Shown: positions 58,852-64,000 of the stretch, piece by piece
Numbering within the stretch: position 1 is the stretch's first letter
Layout of the letters: each line of letters opens with the position of its first letter
Assembly: GCA_938028835.1 (NCBI GenBank)
Contig: CALIMJ010000010.1
Location: forward strand, 89,291-153,290
Direction of reading: 5' to 3'
Length of the DNA: 64,000 nucleotides
Origin: an uncultured bacterium
GTDB lineage: Bacteria; Sysuimicrobiota; Sysuimicrobiia; Sysuimicrobiales; Sysuimicrobiaceae
The notes under the pieces: model-generated
What the model was told of the DNA's origin: nothing
The model's database searches: none
The model's input: only the letters and a program-made list of their open reading frames with translations
Position numbers and translations under genes: made by a program

Positions 58852-60921
58852 TCAGAGTCTCCACAGACTCACCACCACGATGATCACCAGCCCCGCCGCG
58901 GCCACCAGGATGTAGTGGTACGCGCGGCCGGTCTGCAGGGGGCGCAGCAACATTCCCAACCCTCGGGTGAGCCACCCGATCAAGTTCACCAGCCCGTCCA
59001 CCACGTAGGTGTCGAACAGCCGGTGCAGGCGGCTCACCAGCACCGTCACCCCGCCCACCAGGTTGACCAGCCCGTCCACCCCGTGGACGTCGAACCACCG
59101 CAGCCCCGCAGCCAGAGCGAGTCCGCCGCGCACGAACACCCACGCGTAGACAGTGTCGATGTACATCCGGTTACGAAGGAAGGGGTACAGGGGCCCGACC
59201 CACGCGCGCACCTGGTCGCTGCGTACCCACCGGACGCCGTACACCACCCACGCTACCCCGATCCCGGCCAGCGCCACCGCCAGGGAGCGCAGCGCCAGCG
59301 GCCACGAGAAACTGGGCGCGTGGATGCCCGCCTCCTCGAAGCCCTCGAACTTCAGGAAGTGGTGAATCCAGGACCCTCCCTCGGGGCCGGTGCCCGGGAT
59401 CCCCACGAACCCCGCCACGAGGGCGAAGAAGGCCAACACCATCAGGGGAACGGTCATCACGGGAGGGCTCTCGTGAGGTCCGCGGTGCGCCTCGTGCCCG
59501 TGGTGAGGGCCGTGCACTCCAGCCCGCGCGTAGTCCTCCGGCAGCCACGGGTCGGGCTCCGGATGTTCGGGGCCCCGGTAGCGTCCGAAGAAGGCGTAGG
59601 CGACCAGTCGGGACATGTACAGGGCCGTGAGGAACGCAGCCGCGGTCAGGAGGGTGTAGATGGCGGGGTCGTGGTGGTACGCCTCCAGCAGGATCTCGTC
59701 CTTGCTCCAGAAGCCCGCGAAGGGGAACACCCCCGCCAGCGCCAGGAACCCCGCCAGGAAGGTCCAGAAGGTGACGGGCATGGAACGCCACAGGCCGCCC
59801 ATCTCCTTGATGTTGTTCGTGCGTACCGCGTGGATCACGCTGCCCGCCGCCAGGAACAGCAGGGCCTTGAAGAAGGCGTGGGTCAGGAGGTGGAACAGCC
59901 CCGCGGTGTAGCCCAGGACGCCCAGGCCCGCCATCATGAAGCCCAGCTGGCTGATGGTGGAGTAGGCCAGGACGCGCTTGATGTCGTCCTGCGCGAGGGC
60001 GATCAGGCCGGCCATGAGGGCCGTCACGGTTCCCACCCACGCCACCCACGTCAGAGCTTCGTGGTGCGGGGTGAAGAAGAAGAGGGGGTACGCGCGTCCC
60101 ACCAGGTAGACCCCTGCAGCCACCATGGTAGCTGCGTGGATCAGGGCAGACACAGGGGTGGGGCCTTCCATGGCGTCGGGGAGCCACACGTGCAGGGGGA
60201 ACTGGCCGCTCTTCCCGATGGGCCCGCCGAAGATCAACAACGCGGTCAGGGTGACCACGGGGATCTCCCACGGACCCAGACGGACCGCCGCGGAGGCCTT
60301 CTCCGCCCCCTTGTGGACGGCCTCGAACACCGTCTGGTAGTCCACGGTGCCGAACTGCCAGAAGAGGGCCATGATGCCCACCAGCATGAGGGTGTCCCCC
60401 ACCCGGGTGGTGAGGAACGCCTTCATCTGGGCCAGGTTCGCGGACCGCCGCCGGAAGTAGAAGCCGATCAGGAGGTAGGAACACAGGCCGATCACTTCCC
60501 ACCCGATGAGCATCAGGAGGAAGCTGTTGGCCAAGACCATGGTGAGCATGCCCGCGCAGAACAGCGAGAGGAAGGCGAAGAAGCGGGCGTAGTAAGGGTC
60601 CCCGTGCATGTAGCCGACGGAGTAGACGAAGATGAGCCCGCCCACCAGGGTGATCATGGCGACGGTGATACTGGACAGGGAGTCCACGGTGTAGCCCACG
60701 GTGATCACGCGCTCCCCGCCGACCGCCCACGCGGCGCGCCACACGAAGGGAGGCGCCCCCAGGACCTGCTCCAGGAACGTCCCCCAGGCCAACACGGCCG
60801 ACACGGCCATGGCCGCGATGGCCACGTACGGGGCCCGCTCGCCCAGGACCCGGCCCCGGAAGGCCAGGATCCCGTAGCTAGCCAGGGGGAACAGGGGGAT
60901 GAGCCAGGCCAGGCGCGCCAC
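58852..60921 (-). CDS. nuoL: NADH-quinone oxidoreductase subunit L
   Basis: This 689-residue subunit has the antiporter core with SLFCAGMLTMVLANSFLLMLIGWEVIGLCSYLLIGFY, KSGQFPLHVWLPDAMEGPTPVSALIHAATMVAAGVYLVGR and DDIKRVLAYSTISQLGFMMAGLG. The C-terminal lateral helix and terminal anchor follow (about 530-689). A His-rich loop (GPHHGHEAHRGPHE, about 470-485) is unusual. GTG start nine bases after the nuoK stop. Confidence 0.96.
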   Translation of the reverse strand: MARLAWLIPLFPLASYGILAFRGRVLGERAPYVAIAAMAVSAVLAWGTFLEQVLGAPPFVWRAAWAVGGERVITVGYTVDSLSSITVAMITLVGGLIFVYSVGYMHGDPYYARFFAFLSLFCAGMLTMVLANSFLLMLIGWEVIGLCSYLLIGFYFRRRSANLAQMKAFLTTRVGDTLMLVGIMALFWQFGTVDYQTVFEAVHKGAEKASAAVRLGPWEIPVVTLTALLIFGGPIGKSGQFPLHVWLPDAMEGPTPVSALIHAATMVAAGVYLVGRAYPLFFFTPHHEALTWVAWVGTVTALMAGLIALAQDDIKRVLAYSTISQLGFMMAGLGVLGYTAGLFHLLTHAFFKALLFLAAGSVIHAVRTNNIKEMGGLWRSMPVTFWTFLAGFLALAGVFPFAGFWSKDEILLEAYHHDPAIYTLLTAAAFLTALYMSRLVAYAFFGRYRGPEHPEPDPWLPEDYARAGVHGPHHGHEAHRGPHESPPVMTVPLMVLAFFALVAGFVGIPGTGPEGGSWIHHFLKFEGFEEAGIHAPSFSWPLALRSLAVALAGIGVAWVVYGVRWVRSDQVRAWVGPLYPFLRNRMYIDTVYAWVFVRGGLALAAGLRWFDVHGVDGLVNLVGGVTVLVSRLHRLFDTYVVDGLVNLIGWLTRGLGMLLRPLQTGRAYHYILVAAAGLVIIVVVSLWRL

Positions 60922-60930
60922 CGCTTCCTC

Positions 60931-61239
60931 CTAGCCCTTCAGGAGATTCACCTGGTCCACGTTCACCGTCTCCAGGTGGCGGTACGCGTTGATGATCAGG
61001 GCGAGGCCCACTGCCGCCTCGCACGCCGCCAAGGTGATGATCACGAGGGCGGCCACGTGCCCGCGCACGAACGTGGGATCCACGAACTTGGTGAAGGCCA
61101 CGAAGTTTAGGTTGGCTGCGTTCAACATGAGCTCGATGCCCATCAGGATGGCCACCGCGTTCCTCCGGGTGAGGACTCCGAAGAGTCCCATGCCGAACAG
61201 CAGACTCGACAGCACGAGGTAGTGGGGCAGTCCGATCAT
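60931..61239 (-). CDS. nuoK: NADH-quinone oxidoreductase subunit K
   Basis: The ATG at 61239, preceded by GGAGGGAGGA, gives 102 residues and three membrane helices. The conserved glutamates appear in LMGIELMLNAANLNFVAF and in the helix with LAACEAAVGLALI. It belongs to the proton-translocating E-channel of complex I. Its start overlaps the nuoJ stop by four bases. Confidence 0.96.
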   Translation of the reverse strand: MIGLPHYLVLSSLLFGMGLFGVLTRRNAVAILMGIELMLNAANLNFVAFTKFVDPTFVRGHVAALVIITLAACEAAVGLALIINAYRHLETVNVDQVNLLKG

Positions 61240-61730
61240 TCCTCCCTCCGGGCAATGACGATAGCCCCCACCAGCGAAGCCAGGATCACCAGGGAGGTCA
61301 CCTCGAAGGCCAACACGTAGGGCATGAGGAAGCTGCGACCCACGGCTCCGGGGTTGTAGGGGGGCAGGGGTCCGGCCGCAGGACCCCACGGCACCCGAAG
61401 GAGGACCACCCACAGGAGGGCCACGAGCGCCCCGCACACCCCCAGCGCCAGGGGGACTTGTTCGTTCCGCTGCCGCACCCGGAGGCCCGTAGCCCCCTCC
61501 GTAAGCAGGATGACGAACAGGATGAGAACGGTGATCGCCCCCACGTAGATGAGGATCTGGATGGCGGCGACGAACTCCGCGTGCAGAAGCACGTACAGGC
61601 CCGCCACCCCGAGGAGAGTGGGGACCAGGGACACCGCGGCGTGCACAAGGTTGCGGGAGTAGACTACCAGGGCGCCGCCCACCAGGACCATGGCGGCCAG
61701 CGCACAGAAGGCCAGAGCCTCCGCGTTCAC
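61236..61730 (-). CDS. nuoJ: NADH-quinone oxidoreductase subunit J
   Basis: The GTG at 61730, inside the nuoH stop, gives 164 residues with five membrane helices. The NuoJ wording NLVHAAVSLVPTLLGVAGLYVLLHAEFVAAIQILIYVGAITVLILFVILLTEG is unambiguous and contains the pi-bulge helix that links quinone reduction to pumping. Confidence 0.95.
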   Translation of the reverse strand: MNAEALAFCALAAMVLVGGALVVYSRNLVHAAVSLVPTLLGVAGLYVLLHAEFVAAIQILIYVGAITVLILFVILLTEGATGLRVRQRNEQVPLALGVCGALVALLWVVLLRVPWGPAAGPLPPYNPGAVGRSFLMPYVLAFEVTSLVILASLVGAIVIARREE

Positions 61731-62692
61731 CGCACGACCACCACCAGCCAGCCCGCCACCAGGAGGTTCATCATGCTGACGGGGAGCAGGACCTTCCAGG
61801 ACAGCCCGAGCAACTGGTCGATCCGGAACCGCGGGTACGTCCACCGCACCCACATGAGGAAGAAAACGACCGCGTACGTTTTCAGGAGGAACCACACCAG
61901 ACCGTTCCCCACCGGACCCAACCAGGGCAGCGGAAAGGGTCCCTTCCACCCGCCCAGAAACAGCGTGGTGAACAACGCGGAGCTGGCCAGCAGCGACCCG
62001 TACTCCCCCAACTGGAACAGGGCAAAGCGCATGGGCGTGTATTCCGAGAAGTATCCGGCCACCAGCTCTGCCTCTGCCTCCGGGAGGTCGAAGGGGATGC
62101 GGTTGGCCTCCGCGGTGGCCGCCACCAGGAACACCACCGCGGCAACCGCCACCGACGGGTACAGGTACGCGGGGTACGGTTGAGCCTCCACGATGCGCAC
62201 CGTAGACAGGGTCCCCGTCAGGGTGGCCACGAGGAGCAGGGAGAAAGCTAGGGGCAGCTCGTAGGACACCATCTGGGCCGCGGACCGCAGACCTCCCAGC
62301 AGCGAGTACTTGTTGTTGGACGCCCAGCCGCCCGTCAGGATGCCGATGACCGTCAGGCTGCTCACCGCGGCGAAGTACAGGATACCCACGTTCAGATCCC
62401 GCACCACCCAGCCGGGCGCGAAGGGGATCACCACCCAGTCCAGCAGGGCCGCCACCGCCACCAGGATGGGGGCTATGGAGAACAGCACCCTGTCCGCCCG
62501 GTGCGGGACAATGTTCTCCTTGTAGAGGAGCTTCAGGGTGTCTGCCACCGTCTGGAGGAGGCCGTGAGGACCCACGTGCTTGGGGCCCACCCGGGCCTGG
62601 ATCCACGCGCTGATCTTGCGCTCCGCGAGCACCAGAAACAGAGCGCCCCCGACCGCCAGGAACGTGAACACCACGGCGGCGAGGACCACCAT
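61727..62692 (-). CDS. nuoH: NADH-quinone oxidoreductase subunit H
   Basis: This eight-helix subunit lines the quinone chamber. It has LAERKISAWIQARVGPKHVGPHGLLQTVADTLKLLYKENI and the charged quinone-side loop EANRIPFDLPEAEAELVAGYFSEYTPMRFALFQLGEYG. I chose the ATG at 62692 (321 residues) because AGGTGGAG lies at a proper distance; a GTG at 62707 would add five residues. NuoI, which normally follows NuoH, is absent. Confidence 0.94.
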   Translation of the reverse strand: MVVLAAVVFTFLAVGGALFLVLAERKISAWIQARVGPKHVGPHGLLQTVADTLKLLYKENIVPHRADRVLFSIAPILVAVAALLDWVVIPFAPGWVVRDLNVGILYFAAVSSLTVIGILTGGWASNNKYSLLGGLRSAAQMVSYELPLAFSLLLVATLTGTLSTVRIVEAQPYPAYLYPSVAVAAVVFLVAATAEANRIPFDLPEAEAELVAGYFSEYTPMRFALFQLGEYGSLLASSALFTTLFLGGWKGPFPLPWLGPVGNGLVWFLLKTYAVVFFLMWVRWTYPRFRIDQLLGLSWKVLLPVSMMNLLVAGWLVVVVR

Positions 62693-62733
62693 GCGGACGA
62701 GCTCCACCTGCCAGACCGCGCTGAGCAACCCTC

Positions 62734-63090
62734 CTAGGCCCACTCCAGCGCACCCTTCTTCCACGCGTAGGCCAGGCCCACCCCCAGCACGCCCAGGAAG
62801 ATCAGCATCTCCACGAAGGCGAAACTGCCCAGCTCGCGGAGGACCACGGCCCACGGGTAGATGTAGATGACCTCGATGTCGAACAGGAGGAAGGCCAAGC
62901 CGAACAGGTAGTACCGGACGTGGAACTGGCTCCACGCTTCGCCAAAGGGGATGATCCCGGATTCGTAGGCAACGCGCTTCTGCGGGTACTGGCTGCGCGG
63001 CGCCAGCAACCATACCAGCCCAAGGGGGAGAGCCGCCATGCCCGCTCCCACGAGCGCGAAGACCGCCACGTACGCCCAGTCCAGCGGCAC
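62734..63090 (-). CDS. nuoA: NADH-quinone oxidoreductase subunit A
   Basis: This 118-residue, three-helix subunit has the conserved cytoplasmic loop (KRVAYESGIIPFGEAWSQFHVRYYLFGLAFLLFDIEVIYIYPWAVVL). It is the first gene of the operon, with GTG 63090 after GAGGTGAGCG. NuoB, C and D, which usually follow NuoA, are missing here; NuoH comes next. Confidence 0.95.
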   Translation of the reverse strand: MPLDWAYVAVFALVGAGMAALPLGLVWLLAPRSQYPQKRVAYESGIIPFGEAWSQFHVRYYLFGLAFLLFDIEVIYIYPWAVVLRELGSFAFVEMLIFLGVLGVGLAYAWKKGALEWA

Positions 63091-63206
63091 CCGCTCACCT
63101 CAAGGGTTCGGTTCCCTCCTCGTCCGCGCACGGGTTCGCCGGCGACGCGGCCCGGTCCTCCCTGGTGCCGCGATCGGCGCACCACCTGCGCCGGTGGGAA
63201 GGCGGG

Positions 63207-63243
63207 AAAACAAATGCGAGGGGACGCGCCGGGTCGCGCGTCC
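63207..63243 (-). terminator. Hairpin plus T-rich stretch in the nuo leader (possible attenuator)
   Basis: In the transcript sense GGACGCGC and GCGCGTCC form a perfect 8-base stem with a 6-base loop (63243-63222); after seven bases comes TTTGTTTT (63214-63207). It begins about 11 bases after the predicted transcription start. The spacing to the T-run is longer than in standard terminators, so attenuation is possible but unproven. Confidence 0.4.
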
Positions 63244-63260
63244 GGCCGCGGCCCACGGGC

Positions 63261-63289
63261 ATCATACGGACACCCCCGGAGGCTGTCAA
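63261..63289 (-). promoter_or_regulatory. Promoter of the nuoAHJKLMN operon (TTGACA - 17 - TATGAT)
   Basis: On the minus strand TTGACA (63289-63284) and TATGAT (63266-63261) are separated by exactly 17 bases, 11 of 12 positions matching the housekeeping consensus. This is the best promoter in the window. Transcription from about 63254 would give a leader of roughly 164 bases before nuoA. Confidence 0.75.
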
Positions 63290-63538
63290 GGTTGCCCTGC
63301 CGCCTCATCCTGCGGGACGGGAGCCGCAGCCCACAGGTTTCGGCTCCCCGCGGAACTGGGAGGCGGCCAGGGTACCCGTACATATGCTCGCTTACCCAGC
63401 CACGGGCGGCGCACCGCTTGCCGCTCCCCGACGCTGAGGGCCTACGGGATCGGACGCGTGTAGCAGCGCATCCTACTCGTCGTGGGAGTCCTCGGAGGAC
63501 CAGCGGGGTGGTCCATGAAGTCCGTGCGGTCGAACCTT
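63290..63538. other. Non-coding stretch upstream of the nuo promoter
   Basis: Together with the nuo leader (63091-63254) this is the longest gene-free region. The open frames across it look like shadows with no family resemblance. A small inverted repeat, GTCCTC-G-GAGGAC, lies at 63488-63500. I see no other signal. Confidence 0.5.
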
Positions 63539-63560
63539 AGGCGGAACTCAGGCGGAACTC
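63539..63560. repeat. Tandem 11-base repeat AGGCGGAACTC x2
   Basis: AGGCGGAACTC occurs twice back to back, ending four bases before the CCA end of the half tRNA. Its position beside a tRNA-type attachment site suggests a recombinase-related or slippage-derived repeat. Confidence 0.6.
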
Positions 63561-64000
63561 TCGCTGGAGCCGGCGAGGGGATTCGAACCCCTGGCCTGCT
63601 GATTACGAATTAGTGAATGCCCTTGACCCCCTTGTCCAGAATGCAGTACTGACAAGGGTTTCAGCCATTCTGTCGCACGTTTGTGTGCTCGACCGTATGT
63701 ACGTTTTCGACACCTCAGGCGCACAAAAGGCGCACACTTAGGACTCCGAATCATCTGCCAGGATTGCCCCGGCCCCAACGGCCCTACCCCAGAAGGAGCC
63801 CGCACCCGACCGTCCAGAACCCGCCAGACCCCCGCGGCCTCCTCCAGTTCCTGGCCGGCCACCGCCGGCAGCACCGGGCACCCGGTGGCCTTCTCCATGG
63901 CTGCAGCACGCTCCCGGGCCTTGCGTACGTCGTGGGCGGTCACCGTGCCGGAGACCTCCGCCAGGAGGTAGACCTCACGGCCGTCCGCCAGCCCCGTCAC
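63548..64000 (-). CDS. C-terminal part of a nuclease-like protein (partial, runs off the right edge; 3' end disturbed)
   Basis: The frame is open from the window edge. Its first 65 or so residues read GREVYLLAEVSGTVTAHDVRKARERAAAMEKATGCPVLPAVAGQELEEAAGVWRVLDGRV. This resembles the C-terminal half of DUF3782-type proteins with a PD-(D/E)xK nuclease-like fold and a preceding coiled coil; the call is from memory of such patterns, not a search. The last 80 residues have no such character. They read through short repeats and the half tRNA (ending ARGSNPLAG, the usual shadow of a T arm), so the natural end was probably lost by recombination. Any start codon here is incidental. Confidence 0.4.
   Translation of the reverse strand: MTGLADGREVYLLAEVSGTVTAHDVRKARERAAAMEKATGCPVLPAVAGQELEEAAGVWRVLDGRVRAPSGVGPLGPGQSWQMIRSPKCAPFVRLRCRKRTYGRAHKRATEWLKPLSVLHSGQGGQGHSLIRNQQARGSNPLAGSSESSA
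63565..63612 (-). tRNA. 3' half of tRNA-Thr (CGT anticodon), probable attachment-site remnant
   Basis: On the minus strand the sequence from TTCGTAATCAG through the T arm (AGGGGTTCGAATCCCCT) and acceptor strand GCCGGC to T-CCA matches the 3' half of a tRNA-Thr with anticodon CGT. The 5' half (acceptor GCCGGC, D arm) is absent on the other side of the anticodon loop. Half tRNAs that begin at the anticodon loop are typical products of tyrosine-recombinase integration. As a gene it should not be functional. Confidence 0.65.
63629..63658. repeat. Inverted repeat beside the half tRNA
   Basis: CCCTTGTC and GACAAGGG form perfect 8-base arms with a 14-base loop, starting 17 bases from the half tRNA. 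It could be part of a recombination core or a terminator of the truncated reading frame. Confidence 0.45.
63718..63736. repeat. Direct repeat GGCGCACA x2
   Basis: Two copies of GGCGCACA are separated by three A/G bases, within 110 bases of the half tRNA. Short direct repeats at this place resemble integrase arm sites, but two copies alone are weak evidence. Confidence 0.35.

Noticed and set aside
58624..61110. An 828-codon plus-strand open frame over nuoL and nuoK
   Set aside because: Antisense to clear membrane-protein genes, with a composition (HQEGR-rich) typical of the reverse frame of hydrophobic proteins.
63091..63538. Small genes in the region upstream of nuoA
   Set aside because: The short open frames overlap each other on both strands, lack good ribosome-binding sites and show no family pattern; the promoter and leader explain part of it.
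1..64000. CRISPR arrays, rRNA genes, insertion sequences or prophage structural genes
   Set aside because: No regular spaced repeats, no rRNA-like segments and no transposase or phage proteins were recognised; only the half tRNA at the right end hints at a mobile element.

Overview
This is a GC-rich (roughly 68-70% by eye), very densely packed bacterial chromosome segment. Most neighbouring genes in an operon overlap by 1-14 bases (ATGA, GTGA and TTGA junctions) and GTG/TTG starts are common. It encodes a V/A-type rotary ATPase, a fused carboxyltransferase AccDA, the gap-pgk-tpiA-secG block, DUF1290/DUF881 proteins and the membrane subunits of complex I. This mix fits a Terrabacteria-type lineage (Deinococcota, Chloroflexota, Armatimonadota or the uncultured CSP1-3/Sysuimicrobiota type). 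No rRNA or marker gene fixes the taxon, so this is inference. The many organic-acid and nitrogen-compound importers, molybdenum hydroxylase, CoA transferases and respiratory chain suggest an aerobic or facultative heterotroph living on small organic molecules.

Layout. 1-2.2 kb: edge-truncated GntR regulator facing a RocA-like aldehyde dehydrogenase, then tRNA-Ala(TGC). 2.3-4.3 kb: a split AbrB-type membrane protein and two in-frame gene remnants (SDR and ICL/PEP-mutase). 4.3-12.3 kb: a divergon built around an FCD-type GntR regulator, with a TAXI-TRAP importer leftwards and a class I fumarase, acyl-CoA dehydrogenase, CoA transferase and MaoC hydratase rightwards; overlapping face-to-face promoters lie between. 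12.3-15.2 kb: an M3 peptidase and a GAF-GGDEF protein. 15.3-25.8 kb: a long operon with a molybdenum hydroxylase (L, G, M, S), an AllH-like protein, then lipid/glycolipid-type genes (DAG kinase-like, GT28, MFS, polysaccharide deacetylase), a convergent YkoP-like gene and an EamA transporter. 25.8-42.4 kb: a second divergon. Leftwards it carries AllF/FdrA, AllG, a complete BMP-type ABC importer, AccDA, a cyclase-family amidohydrolase and a CoA transferase; rightwards a second complete BMP-type ABC importer. 42.4-47.1 kb: tRNA-Leu(GAG), secG, tpiA, pgk, gap, DUF1290 and DUF881. 47.1-55.6 kb: V-type ATPase genes in transcription order H/G-I-K-E-C-F-A-B-D. 55.8-63.1 kb: nuoA-H-J-K-L-M-N, exactly the seven membrane subunits of complex I, behind a near-consensus promoter. 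63.5-64 kb: a half tRNA-Thr next to short repeats and the end of a nuclease-like reading frame, which looks like an integration or recombination scar.

How it fits together. Two regulated import-plus-catabolism divergons supply acids and nitrogenous compounds. The AllFGH set (oxamate carbamoyltransferase of allantoin breakdown), present here as AllFG beside purine/nucleoside-type ABC importers and AllH beside a xanthine-dehydrogenase-family enzyme, suggests a ureide or purine salvage route split between two loci. The right third is core energy metabolism: lower glycolysis, the rotary ATPase and the proton-pumping arm of complex I.

No CRISPR array, rRNA or intact insertion sequence was seen. 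Most other long open frames are antisense shadows caused by the high GC content.
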